A DNA stretch of 19,093 nt, from assembly GCF_004138495.1 (NCBI RefSeq), contig NZ_ML142857.1:66668-85760 (forward strand), in the 5' to 3' direction. Position 1 is the stretch's first letter, and each line of letters begins with the position of its first letter. Both the position numbers and the translations under genes were made by a program. Positions 6,675 through 14,473 of the stretch are shown in pieces. Under the pieces are notes generated by a model. That model saw only the letters and a program-made list of their open reading frames with translations, was not told where the DNA came from and made no database searches. The stretch is from Phytoactinopolyspora endophytica. Lineage in GTDB: Bacteria; Actinomycetota; Actinomycetes; Jiangellales; Jiangellaceae.

Positions 6675-9647
6675 ATGACTGACGGCTTAGGACTGGTCTC
6701 CCCCGCACTGGTGGGGCGTGCTGAGGAGCTTCGTCGTGCCGTGGCAGCGGTCGCCGAACCGCCGGCTCTGGTGATCGTGGACGGCGAGGCCGGGATCGGC
6801 AAGACGCGGCTGATCTCCGACCTGACCGCGCAGCCGCAGGTCGCGCATTGCCGGGTGCTCGTGGGGCCGTGTCACCGCATCCGGGAGTCGTTCCCCCTCG
6901 GGCCGGTGATCGAGGCGTTGCGTGACCTGCAAGACGATCTCGCGGATATTCCGCTGTCGGCCGTGACCGGGGCGCTGCGGCCGTTACTTCCTGAGCTCGA
7001 AGAAGCGCTTCCCCCAGCTCCGGAACCGTTGGGCGATCGGGTCGCGGAGCGGCATCGCGTCTTCCGCGGCATCGTGGAGGTCCTCCGCTCGCTGGGGCCG
7101 GCCATCCTGGTCCTGGAAGACCTGCACTGGGCCGATCAACAGACCGCCGACTTCGTCGGATACCTCCTCGCCGAGGCCCCACCCGAGCTTGCGCTGGTGC
7201 TCACCTTCCGGCACGACGACGTGGACCCTGGTGTCCGCGCGCTGGTGGCGACCCCACCGCCTGCTGTGCGTCGCACGGACATCGCGCTGGCCCCGCTGGA
7301 CGTCGAACAGACCGGCGCGCTAGCCGCCTCGATCATGGACCTCGACCGCGTCTCCGACGAGTTCGCAGCGTACCTGAGGGAGCGCACGTCGGGGGTTCCG
7401 TTCGCCATTGAGGAGCTCCTCGCCCTGCTGCGGGCACGCGGCACCCTAGTGCGCCGCGGTGGCGGCTGGGCACGCCGCGCCCTGGATGAGCTCGATGTCC
7501 CGACGAAGATCCGCGACTCTGTGCTGGAACGCGTCGCGCAGCTCGGGAGCGAGGCCGGCCCCGCGATCGAGGCCGCAGCCGTGCTTCAGGTGCCGGTACC
7601 GTCGCCGTTACTGGTCGAGACGGCGCTGTCCACAGAGGATGCGGTCTGGGTCGGCATCGAGGAAGTGCTCACGTCGGGGTTGCTGACCGAGCATGACGAC
7701 GTCGTCGGGTTCCGCCATCCGCTGTCCGCCCAGGCGGTCTACGAGAACATCCCGGCACATCGACGACGCCTGCTACACGGGCGGGCGGCCACCGCGTTGC
7801 AAGCGGCCGAGCCCGTAGCACTAGGACAGGTGGCGCATCACCTGCGGTATGCGGGACGGCTGGAGGAATGGGTGACAGCCGGCGAACGCGCTGCCGACCA
7901 AGCCATCACGCTGAGCAACGATGCCGAAGCGGCCAGAATCCTGGAGGATGTGCTGCGGCACGCCCCGATGGCGTCCGACCGCCGAGGTCGGCTGGCGGTC
8001 AAGCTCGGGCAGGCCGCCGTCGAGGCGCTGCGCGCCCAGGACGTCGTCGACCTGCTCAGCGACATCCTCGAAGAGGATCTGCCCGCTCCGATCCGGGGCG
8101 AGCTGAGGTTCCTGCTCGGCACCATCCTGCACGACGCAGGCGTAGACCTTGTCCGCGCTCACCGGCTCATCGTCACGGCGATCGAGGACCTTGACCATAG
8201 GCCGGACATGAAGGCCTGGGCCATGGTCGTCCTCGGCATCCCGATGACCGGAGACCGGGCCCCCGAGGAGCACCAGGAATGGCTGAAGCGGGCGCTCACC
8301 GTCATACCGGAGATCGACGACCCGGTCTTCCAAGTCTTCCTCCTCGGCAAGGTCGCCATGGTGCAGATCCCGATGGGTGACCCCGCCTGGCGGTCCCAGG
8401 CTCGGCGGGTCGAGAAGCAGACCGGCGGTGCGCCCCGGCAGCGTCGGGAGATCAATGCCTATTGGTCGATGGGCAGCGAGGCCAGCTACTCCGGGCACCA
8501 CGAGGCGGCAGACCGGATGCTGACCGCCGGACTCGACGCGGCAGACGGGGAGCGCGTCGAGATGCGGTTGGAGCGCAGCCTGCGATCCGGCAAGGTCCTG
8601 CTGCGATATCTCCGGGGCACGTGGGACGGGCTGGCAGACGAGGCCGCGGAACTGATCGACGAGCTCGCCGGCCACCCACGCGCACGCATCAACGCGGAGG
8701 CGGTGGCCGCGTGCTTGCAGCTCGCCCAGGGTGAGCTCGATGCCGCACACGACTCGCTCACCGCCCTGACCGAGGTCATCGACGAGCTCGGGGCCGTCGA
8801 CCTACTGCCGATCCCCACGACGGCATCGCTGCGGATGGCCACGGCGCGGGGCGACACCGAGTATGCGATGGATCTCGCCGACCGGTTCCTGCGCGCAGTC
8901 GAGTCCAAAGGGGTCCTGGCACCCGCGGCCCGGACGCTGCCCTACATCACCAATGCGATGGTGACCGGCGGAGCGACGGCGCAGGCGCGATCACTGCTCG
9001 ACCACTACACCGAGAAGGTGGCGGACCTGGACGCGCCGCTTGCTCCGCCGGCATTGGAGCACGCCCGCGGCTACCTTCGGATGGCGGATGGCCACGCCGA
9101 GCAAGCCGCCGGGCACTTCGCCGCGGCTGCGATGCTGTACGAACCGCTGCCATCCGGGTACGAGGCGGCGCAGGCCCGCGAGCTGGCGGCGATGTCGATG
9201 CTCGCGCTGCCGGGAGAGCATCACAACGCGGGATCCGCTGACGACGACCCCGAAGGAGAAGCCGGACCCGCGGCCGGATACCCGGCCCAGCCGTACCGGG
9301 TGCTGTTGTCGGCGCTGTCCACCTATCGCGAGCTGGGTGCGGACTGGGACGCTGGGCGTGTCACCCAGGCCGCCCGTCGGCACGGTCTCTCCGTACCCGC
9401 CCGGTACCGGGGCGGGCGTCGAGGCTACGGCTCCGAGCTGTCGCCGCGGGAGCGGGAGGTAGCCCGGCTGGCCGCGCTCGGCCGATCCAACCGGGAGATC
9501 GCGGCGGAGCTGTACATCTCTGTGAACACCGTGATTCGTCACATCACCGCCGCGTTACGCAAGCTCGACGTGCGTTCCCGGGCCGCCATCGCGCACCGGC
9601 TCCGCGAGGCCGACCTGCCCGATCAGAACAGTGCCGACCAAAATTGA
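6675..9647 (+). CDS. Large ATP-binding LuxR-family (LAL) transcriptional regulator
   Basis: A 990-residue regulator of the LAL class (MalT-like architecture). The N-terminal AAA/NACHT-type ATPase begins with LVGRAEEL and shows Walker A GEAGIGKT (37-44, K43) and Walker B ILVLEDLHWAD (about 144-154). A long helical repeat region follows (about 350-880), rich in Ala/Leu/Glu as in TPR-like sensor domains. A LuxR helix-turn-helix closes the protein (about 921-985: LSPREREVARLAALGRSNREIA). LAL proteins bind an inducer and ATP and activate nearby genes. The ATG at 6675 sits just before the conserved start. GTG 6600 is an in-frame alternative, near a weak GAAGAG, that adds 25 Arg-rich residues. A short acidic ORF and a GH3 glycosidase follow on the same strand and are possible targets; that link is inferred. 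Confidence 0.92.
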   Translation: MTDGLGLVSPALVGRAEELRRAVAAVAEPPALVIVDGEAGIGKTRLISDLTAQPQVAHCRVLVGPCHRIRESFPLGPVIEALRDLQDDLADIPLSAVTGALRPLLPELEEALPPAPEPLGDRVAERHRVFRGIVEVLRSLGPAILVLEDLHWADQQTADFVGYLLAEAPPELALVLTFRHDDVDPGVRALVATPPPAVRRTDIALAPLDVEQTGALAASIMDLDRVSDEFAAYLRERTSGVPFAIEELLALLRARGTLVRRGGGWARRALDELDVPTKIRDSVLERVAQLGSEAGPAIEAAAVLQVPVPSPLLVETALSTEDAVWVGIEEVLTSGLLTEHDDVVGFRHPLSAQAVYENIPAHRRRLLHGRAATALQAAEPVALGQVAHHLRYAGRLEEWVTAGERAADQAITLSNDAEAARILEDVLRHAPMASDRRGRLAVKLGQAAVEALRAQDVVDLLSDILEEDLPAPIRGELRFLLGTILHDAGVDLVRAHRLIVTAIEDLDHRPDMKAWAMVVLGIPMTGDRAPEEHQEWLKRALTVIPEIDDPVFQVFLLGKVAMVQIPMGDPAWRSQARRVEKQTGGAPRQRREINAYWSMGSEASYSGHHEAADRMLTAGLDAADGERVEMRLERSLRSGKVLLRYLRGTWDGLADEAAELIDELAGHPRARINAEAVAACLQLAQGELDAAHDSLTALTEVIDELGAVDLLPIPTTASLRMATARGDTEYAMDLADRFLRAVESKGVLAPAARTLPYITNAMVTGGATAQARSLLDHYTEKVADLDAPLAPPALEHARGYLRMADGHAEQAAGHFAAAAMLYEPLPSGYEAAQARELAAMSMLALPGEHHNAGSADDDPEGEAGPAAGYPAQPYRVLLSALSTYRELGADWDAGRVTQAARRHGLSVPARYRGGRRGYGSELSPREREVARLAALGRSNREIAAELYISVNTVIRHITAALRKLDVRSRAAIAHRLREADLPDQNSADQN

Positions 9648-9659
9648 CGGGAATTGGTC

Positions 9660-9890
9660 ATGGTCTCCGCTCCGGACTTCGGGGACGCTGATCACATGGA
9701 TGACAGCCACGGCTCCCATCCCGTTTCGGCCGATGCCGGCGAGGACCCGCACGATGAATGGGCGCCAGGCCGGGCAGATCCGGAAGCTCCGGATGACGTG
9801 GTGCCCGGCCGCATCGATGACGAGCCGGAGATCGAGTCGCCGGGCGGTTCGGAGCCGCCCACGGAGGAAGACGGCTGGCATCCGGTGTGA
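9660..9890 (+). CDS. Small acidic, probably disordered protein of unknown function
   Basis: A 76-codon frame (ATG 9660) begins 12 nt after the LuxR stop, so it could be co-transcribed. The product is rich in Asp, Glu, Pro and Gly, has no hydrophobic segment and ends in EEDGWHPV; it is probably unstructured. Third positions are about 75% G/C, in keeping with real coding but not proof. A GGGA lies 7 nt before ATG 9660. The in-frame ATG 9696, with GGGGA 10 nt upstream, would give a 64-residue product and is just as plausible. I recognise no family. A GGGCGG/CCGCCC hairpin sits inside its 3' end (9842-9860), and a smaller GGGC/GCCC one just after the stop. Confidence 0.45.
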   Translation: MVSAPDFGDADHMDDSHGSHPVSADAGEDPHDEWAPGRADPEAPDDVVPGRIDDEPEIESPGGSEPPTEEDGWHPV

Positions 9891-9974
9891 ACGTCGGGCC
9901 TGGGCCCATCGCGCACGAGCCGTCGTGTGTGTCACATGACCACGAAAAAGCGGCTGCCGTTCGCTCCTACGCGA

Positions 9975-10006
9975 TAAGCTGCTGGTACATGGACCGGTGC
10001 CGCTAG
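9975..10006 (+). promoter_or_regulatory. Possible leader with 5-codon uORF ahead of the GH3 gene
   Basis: A -10-like TAAGCT (9975-9980) lies 8 nt before a tiny frame, ATG-GAC-CGG-TGC-CGC-TAG (9989-10006), encoding MDRCR. It would be leaderless. About 90 nt of leader follow before the GH3 start. No strong -35 or clear attenuator pairing was found, so this may be chance. Confidence 0.2.
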
Positions 10007-10099
10007 CGCCCCTTCGCCTGCCACTGAAGCTCGGACGACGGGACTCCACAGGCCTCTTCGGCCGCCCGGGGCTGAGATCCGTGCGATCCGGAGGATGAT

Positions 10100-12601
10100 A
10101 TGACCCATCATGAGGATCAGCAGCTGAGTCTCCTCGTCGACCAGCTCACGCTGGAGGAGAAAGTCGAGCTGCTGACCGGTCGCGATCTCTGGTCCACGAC
10201 ACCGATCGAGAAGATCGGCCTTCGGCACATCCTCATGTCGGACGGTCCCAGCGGTGTCCGCGGTGAAACCTGGGACGAGCGGGATCCGTCACTGAACCTA
10301 CCCTCCGCCACGGCGCTCTCCTCGTCGTGGGATCTTGAGATCGCCCGTCGTTACGGCGCTGTCTGTGCGACGGAAGCACGACGAAAAGGCGTCGACGTCG
10401 TTCTCGGGCCCACGATCAACCTGCATCGCTCCCCGCTGGGTGGCCGCCACTTCGAGGCGTTCAGCGAGGATCCGCTGCTCACCGCCGACCTCGCCGCCGC
10501 GTACGTGACCGGTCTACAGGAGAACGGGGTCGCCGCGACGCTCAAGCACTACGTCTGCAACGACTTCGAGACGGACCGGTTCACGGTCAATGTCGAGGTC
10601 GACGAGCGCACCCTGCGCGAGGTGTACTTGTTCGCCTTCGAGAAGGCCGTCGCGCAGGCCCGCGCCTGGCTGGTGATGAGCGCGTACAACGCGGTCAACG
10701 GCCCGACCCTCACCGAGAGCACGCTGCTCTCCACTCCGTTGAAGGACGAGTGGGGGTTCGACGGTGTCGTGGTCAGCGATTGGACGGCCGTCCGGTCGCT
10801 GGAGAGCGCCCGGTACGCGCAGGATCTGGTGATGCCGGGACCGAAGGGGCCCTGGGGAGACGCGCTCGTCTCGGCGGTCCACCACGACGAGATCGACGAG
10901 CTGACCGTCGACCGCAAGGTCCACCGGCTGCTGCGCCTCGCCGCCCGGGTCGGCGCTCTCGACGGATTCGACCGGCGGCGCACCGCCCTCGAACCATCCG
11001 CATCGGGGACGGATCCGGGAAAGGTGGCACCGTCCGGGCACAGGTACGCCGAGGATGGCGTCGCCTTCGCCCGAGAGGCCGCCACGGCGGGCTCCGTTCT
11101 CGTCCGCAACGAGGGCGAGCTGCCCTGGTCCCCCGGCGACGTCTCCAGAATCGCGGTGATCGGCCACAACGCCAAGTTCGCCCGCACTCAGGGCGGCGGC
11201 AGTGCCACCGTCATCCCGGCCCGGACCGTCTCGCCGCTCGAAGGGGTCCGCGCGGCTTTCCCGGACGCGGAGGTCACCTACTCGGTCGGGGCGATCGTGC
11301 AGGAAGGTGTCGCCGAACTTCCGATCGATCGGCTGACGAACCCGGCCACCTCGAAGCCCGGCCTGCGCGCCCGCTTCCTCGACGGCTCCGGTATCGAGAT
11401 CGCGGTCGAGGACCGTCGTTCCACGGCCTTGGTGTGGTTCGGCGGCACCGCGCCGATCGCCGAGTCCGCCCGGTTGGAGCTGTCCACCTGGTACGCGCCC
11501 GAGACGACCGGCACCATCAGGCTGGGGTTCGCCGCCGTCGGTACTGCGCGGATCGTCGTCGACGGCGAGTGTGTGCTCGACGGTACGCTCGAGCCGGACA
11601 GTGACGACCTCGCGTCGCAGCTGCTCTCGCCGCCGTCGATGTCGGCGGAGATCGCCGTCACCGAAGGCGTGCCGATCGAGATCCGGGCCGAGTACGAACT
11701 CGCCGACCGGCCCGGGGCGTTGGCCCGCTCGCTCGCGTTCACGCTGGGCATCGAGCCCCACGTCGCCGACCCTGCACAGCTGATCGCGGCGGCCTCCGGT
11801 GCCGCACGGGCCGCGGATGTCGCTGTCGTGGTGGTCGGCACCAATGACAAAGTCGAGTCCGAGGGATACGACCGCGGCTCCCTCGACCTGCCCGGGCGCC
11901 AGGACGACTTGGTGCGGGCGGTCACCGCCGCCAACCCTCGCACTGTGGTCATCGTCAACTCCGGCTCCCCGGTCTTGATGCCGTGGCGGGATGAGGTCGC
12001 GGCCATCCTCGTCTCCTACTTCGGTGGTCAGGAGTTCGGACACGCCCTGGCGGACATCCTCTCCGGCCGGGCCGAGCCGGGTGGCCGTCTGCCCACCACC
12101 TGGCCGGGCACGCTCGACGACGTTCCCGTGCTGGACGTCACGCCGGTGGACGGCGTGGTCCGGTATGACGAGGGCATCCACGTCGGCTACCGCGCGTGGC
12201 TACGCACCGGCGCCAAGCCCGCGTACCCGTTCGGTCACGGCCTCGGCTACACCAACTGGGAGCTGTCGCGGGTTTCCGCGGACACGACGGTCGATCCTGA
12301 CGGCACGGTCACGGTATCCGCCACTCTCACCAACACGGGGCGGCGCGCGGGCAAGCACATCGTGCAGGTCTACGCCGAGCGCGCCTCGTCGTCGGTGGAC
12401 CGGCCGGTGAGGTGGCTCGTCGGCCACGCGCCGGTATGGGCAGAGCCGGGCCAGACGGCGCGGGTGACGATTCCCTTCCCGGCACGGGCGTTCGCCCACT
12501 GGGACGGCGGGTGGCGCTTCGAACCCGGCGTGTTCACACTCCGTGTCGGTTCTTCCGTACAGAATCTCCCAGGCGAGGCCACGGTCAACCTCCTGTCCTG
12601 A
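10100..12601 (+). CDS. Glycoside hydrolase family 3 beta-glucosidase with PA14 insertion
   Basis: An 833-residue GH3 enzyme that removes non-reducing-end sugars, probably beta-glucosyl units, from oligosaccharides or glycosides. The order is a GH3 N-terminal barrel (to about 290), the start of the C-terminal domain, a PA14 insert (about 415-550), the rest of the GH3 C-terminal domain, and a C-terminal fibronectin III-like domain (about 710-833). The barrel shows LGPTINLHRSPLGGRHFEAFSEDP, the substrate-binding KHY, and the nucleophile D227 in VVVSDWTAV. The likely acid/base is E588 in ESEGYDR. This layout and spacing match KmBglI-type enzymes with a PA14 lid over the active site. There is no signal peptide, so it acts on imported substrates. 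GGAGG 5 nt before the ATG fixes the start. Confidence 0.94.
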   Translation: MTHHEDQQLSLLVDQLTLEEKVELLTGRDLWSTTPIEKIGLRHILMSDGPSGVRGETWDERDPSLNLPSATALSSSWDLEIARRYGAVCATEARRKGVDVVLGPTINLHRSPLGGRHFEAFSEDPLLTADLAAAYVTGLQENGVAATLKHYVCNDFETDRFTVNVEVDERTLREVYLFAFEKAVAQARAWLVMSAYNAVNGPTLTESTLLSTPLKDEWGFDGVVVSDWTAVRSLESARYAQDLVMPGPKGPWGDALVSAVHHDEIDELTVDRKVHRLLRLAARVGALDGFDRRRTALEPSASGTDPGKVAPSGHRYAEDGVAFAREAATAGSVLVRNEGELPWSPGDVSRIAVIGHNAKFARTQGGGSATVIPARTVSPLEGVRAAFPDAEVTYSVGAIVQEGVAELPIDRLTNPATSKPGLRARFLDGSGIEIAVEDRRSTALVWFGGTAPIAESARLELSTWYAPETTGTIRLGFAAVGTARIVVDGECVLDGTLEPDSDDLASQLLSPPSMSAEIAVTEGVPIEIRAEYELADRPGALARSLAFTLGIEPHVADPAQLIAAASGAARAADVAVVVVGTNDKVESEGYDRGSLDLPGRQDDLVRAVTAANPRTVVIVNSGSPVLMPWRDEVAAILVSYFGGQEFGHALADILSGRAEPGGRLPTTWPGTLDDVPVLDVTPVDGVVRYDEGIHVGYRAWLRTGAKPAYPFGHGLGYTNWELSRVSADTTVDPDGTVTVSATLTNTGRRAGKHIVQVYAERASSSVDRPVRWLVGHAPVWAEPGQTARVTIPFPARAFAHWDGGWRFEPGVFTLRVGSSVQNLPGEATVNLLS

Positions 12602-12642
12602 TCCCGCACCCGTGGCCCATTGCCGGCTATGACGCGGCTCGC

Positions 12643-12668
12643 GGCGCCAGAGCGGCGGCTCCAGCGCC
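12643..12668. terminator. Hairpin between convergent genes, candidate bidirectional terminator
   Basis: GGCGC (12643-12647) and GAGC (12650-12653) pair with GCTC (12658-12661) and GCGCC (12664-12668), leaving a CA/CA internal mismatch and a GGCG loop. It lies between the GH3 stop and the end of the CGNR gene and could serve both. No T-run is present. Confidence 0.5.
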
Positions 12669-12680
12669 CCCGCGTTCCCG

Positions 12681-13196
12681 TCAGCCGCCCTGGGTACGGT
12701 CGCGATATGCGCGCACCTTGGCGATGCTGCCGCACGAGCGCCCATCCGGGCCACCGGCCGTCATCAGGCACCATCGCTTGCTGCCGTTGCGGGTGTGATC
12801 GTAAAAGGCCCAGCGGCAGTCCGGGCATGCCTTGAGCCTGGACCACTGGCCCGATGCGATCGCGGTCAGGACGGTGACCAGTAGCTCGCCCGCGGGGCCG
12901 GCCTGATGCCGGAACCCGAGACGGCCCTCCTCGACGCTCGGACGCACGTCCAATCGGTCGACCCAGGCGTTGAGGCCGGCGTCGGCCGTGTCCGGGCCTT
13001 CCACGACGCTGCGGAGATCATCGCGTAGCCGTCGGACGACATCATGCTGGCGCTCGGGAAGTTCACACCGCTCGGCATATGACTCGAAACGGTCCTCAGC
13101 GACCCGCGTGTCATTGGGGATCAGCCAGCTGTTGAGCAACGTGCGCACGTCCTCCAGCGACCCCGGCGCTTCCTGGCCAGTCAACATGTTAACCAC
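12681..13196 (-). CDS. CGNR zinc-finger / ABATE-domain protein, probable transcription regulator
   Basis: A 171-residue protein with an N-terminal all-helical ABATE (stress-induced) domain: NSWLIPNDTR, then LRDDLRSVVEG and LNAWVDRL. A C-terminal zinc finger reads CPDCRWAFYDHTRNGSKRWC ... CGSIAKVRAYR. Family members are taken to be DNA-binding regulators. The finger departs from the family: CGNR is replaced by CGSI, and 11 residues instead of the usual 4 or so separate the last two cysteines (a Gly-rich insert). The start is GTG 13196; a -10 TAAAAT ends 6 nt upstream and there is no Shine-Dalgarno, so the mRNA is probably leaderless. ATG 13187, three codons on, is possible. It is divergent from the glycolipid-binding-like gene, a likely target. 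Confidence 0.85.
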   Translation of the reverse strand: MVNMLTGQEAPGSLEDVRTLLNSWLIPNDTRVAEDRFESYAERCELPERQHDVVRRLRDDLRSVVEGPDTADAGLNAWVDRLDVRPSVEEGRLGFRHQAGPAGELLVTVLTAIASGQWSRLKACPDCRWAFYDHTRNGSKRWCLMTAGGPDGRSCGSIAKVRAYRDRTQGG

Positions 13197-13202
13197 CGAA
13201 TT

Positions 13203-13208
13203 ATTTTA
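13203..13208 (-). promoter_or_regulatory. -10 element of the CGNR gene, leaderless
   Basis: Minus-strand TAAAAT (13208-13203) lies 6 nt before GTG 13196, placing the transcription start on the start codon. No good -35 is visible at 17-18 bp, which suggests weak or activated transcription. Confidence 0.5.
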
Positions 13209-13235
13209 TCGGTTGCGTAGCTTCGACGCATGCTG

Positions 13236-13255
13236 TTAACTGGCAATTGCGTTAA
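13236..13255. promoter_or_regulatory. Dyad in the CGNR / glycolipid-binding divergent promoter
   Basis: TTAAC (13236-13240) and GTTAA (13251-13255) are inverted copies and enclose the perfect palindrome GCAATTGC (13243-13250). The site lies in the most AT-rich part of the intergenic region, where the -35 of the plus-strand promoter would be. It is a candidate operator for the CGNR protein; the assignment is inferred. Confidence 0.4.
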
Positions 13256-13260
13256 TCGGT

Positions 13261-13266
13261 TACAAT
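13261..13266 (+). promoter_or_regulatory. -10 element of the glycolipid-binding-like gene
   Basis: TACAAT (13261-13266) matches the -10 consensus at five of six positions. It places the transcription start near 13273, upstream of the GGAGG Shine-Dalgarno at 13281. The -35 is poor (near 13238-13243) and overlaps the dyad. Confidence 0.5.
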
Positions 13267-13291
13267 CACCATCCCATCGAGGAGGCAGACC

Positions 13292-13891
13292 ATGAACCGG
13301 GAGATCGTATGGACTCCGACCCGGTGGCCGGGTTGCGAACATCTGCACGTGCGCAGCGAGGGCACGGAAGTGACCGCCCACGGGATGATCATCGCCGTGC
13401 TGGATAAGACGCCGTTGCGCGTGTCATACGAGATCACCTGCGACGATGCATGGCGCACCCGGCGGCTGGCCATCGGCCTCCATCGCGGCCCGACGACGAC
13501 GCTGACTCGGCACGACGACGGCCGCTGGCACGAGTCGGACGGCACGGTCCGAGCCGACTTGGCCGGATGCATCGACGTGGACATCGCCCTCACGCCGTTC
13601 ACCAACACGCTGCCGATCCGCCGTCTCCAGCTCAAGCCCGGAGAGTCCGCCGATCTCCGTGCCGTCTACATTCAGTTCGAGCCGACGCTCACGGTCGCCA
13701 CATCCGATCAGCGCTACACCCGGCTGGCAACGGAGGCGGGAGCCATCTATCGCTACCAGTCCGGCACATTCACTGCCGACCTCGAGGTCGATACTGACGG
13801 CATCGTGACCGAATACCCCGGCCTCTGGGATCGCGCGCTCGCGCCGGACGCCGATGGGCGCGACGCCGCGGGCGAATTCTCCGGCGACTGA
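13292..13891 (+). CDS. Putative glycolipid-binding protein (PA1994-like, DUF1089)
   Basis: A 199-residue cytosolic protein matching the layout of the PA1994-like family, a single beta-rich barrel-like domain thought to bind lipid-like or glycolipid ligands. Visible hallmarks are TRWPGCEHLHV near the N-terminus, the central YEITCDDAWRTRR, the stretch DGTVRADLAGCIDVDIALTPFTNTLPIRR, and the C-terminal YRYQSGTFTADLEVDTDGIVTEYPGLW. There is no signal or membrane segment. The last 20 or so residues are acidic and low-complexity. GGAGG lies 6 nt before the ATG. Its biochemical role is not established for the family. It is divergent from the CGNR protein and ends 27 bp from the SoxR stop, with which it converges. 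Confidence 0.8.
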   Translation: MNREIVWTPTRWPGCEHLHVRSEGTEVTAHGMIIAVLDKTPLRVSYEITCDDAWRTRRLAIGLHRGPTTTLTRHDDGRWHESDGTVRADLAGCIDVDIALTPFTNTLPIRRLQLKPGESADLRAVYIQFEPTLTVATSDQRYTRLATEAGAIYRYQSGTFTADLEVDTDGIVTEYPGLWDRALAPDADGRDAAGEFSGD

Positions 13892-13918
13892 GTGGCTGCG
13901 AGCCCAGCGGCAAGGACA

Positions 13919-14374
13919 CTAGCCCGGGATCAGCCGACGTGGACCCGGCCCCTGTTTGCCCAGCTTGTCACCTGGGTTGATGAGCGCGCACTGGTCGAAG
14001 GAAAGACAGCCGCAGCCGATGCACTCGGTGAACAGATCCCGCATCCGCTCCATCTGCTTGATCCGAGCGTTGAGCATGTCCTTCCAGCACGCCGACGCCC
14101 GCTCCCAGAACTCCTGAGTAGGCGCGGTGTCCGCCGGGAGGAACTCAAGCACGCCCCCGATGTCCGACAGCGGAATGCCGACATTCTGCGACGCCCGGAT
14201 GAAGGCGACCTGGCGCAGCGTCGCCCTCGAGTACCGGCGCTGGTTTCCTGAGGTCCGGCGGCTGCGGATGAGTCCCTGCCGTTCATAGAAGCGCAGCGCC
14301 GAAGCCGGGACGCCGCTACGGTCCGCCAGTTCGCCAATGGTCAATGCGTCCGCGTCCGGGCTCAGAGATGTCAT
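13919..14374 (-). CDS. soxR: Redox-sensing MerR-family activator SoxR
   Basis: A 151-residue MerR-type regulator. The N-terminal winged helix (12-75) contains IGELADRSGVPASALRFYERQGLI, followed by the dimerisation helix and a [2Fe-2S] motif CIGCGCLSFDQC (C118, C121, C123, C129) with SoxR spacing. SoxR is oxidised by redox-cycling compounds, or nitric oxide in some species, and then distorts an over-long promoter to switch on transcription. In actinobacteria it usually controls a few quinone/flavin reductases and exporters rather than SoxS. The ATG at 14374 is 7 nt after a -10-like TAATGT with no Shine-Dalgarno; a leaderless message is likely. The much longer frame running through this region to 15022 is not the gene: its upstream half is antisense to the reductase. 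It is divergent from its probable target. Confidence 0.93.
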   Translation of the reverse strand: MTSLSPDADALTIGELADRSGVPASALRFYERQGLIRSRRTSGNQRRYSRATLRQVAFIRASQNVGIPLSDIGGVLEFLPADTAPTQEFWERASACWKDMLNARIKQMERMRDLFTECIGCGCLSFDQCALINPGDKLGKQGPGPRRLIPG

Positions 14375-14381
14375 GGCCGCC

Positions 14382-14387
14382 ACATTA
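14382..14387 (-). promoter_or_regulatory. -10 element of soxR, leaderless
   Basis: Minus-strand TAATGT (14387-14382) lies 7 nt before ATG 14374. The -35 region (CTTAAA, 17 bp upstream) falls inside the SoxR palindrome, so SoxR probably represses or tunes its own gene. Confidence 0.45.
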
Positions 14388-14388
14388 C

Positions 14389-14419
14389 TTGACTTAAACC
14401 AATGTTTAAGTTCGAGCAT
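14389..14419 (+). promoter_or_regulatory. SoxR box within a 19-bp-spacer promoter
   Basis: -35 TTGACT (14389-14394) and -10-like GAGCAT (14414-14419) are 19 bp apart, the over-long spacing typical of MerR-family targets. Between them is a perfect 8-bp dyad, ACTTAAAC (14392-14399) and GTTTAAGT (14404-14411), with a CAAT centre. The palindrome begins at the fourth base of the -35, as in E. coli soxS. The half-sites are more AT-rich than the classic CCTCAAG. Confidence 0.75.
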
Positions 14420-14473
14420 GGTCATGCGGGCCCAGATGGGCCCGGTGATCCGTCGCATGAATGGAGAAAGCTC

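Noticed and set aside
10514..12181. 555-residue minus-strand frame antisense to the GH3 gene
   Set aside because: It is a GC-driven shadow with Gly/Arg/Asp-rich low-information sequence; the plus frame carries the complete GH3 catalytic motifs.
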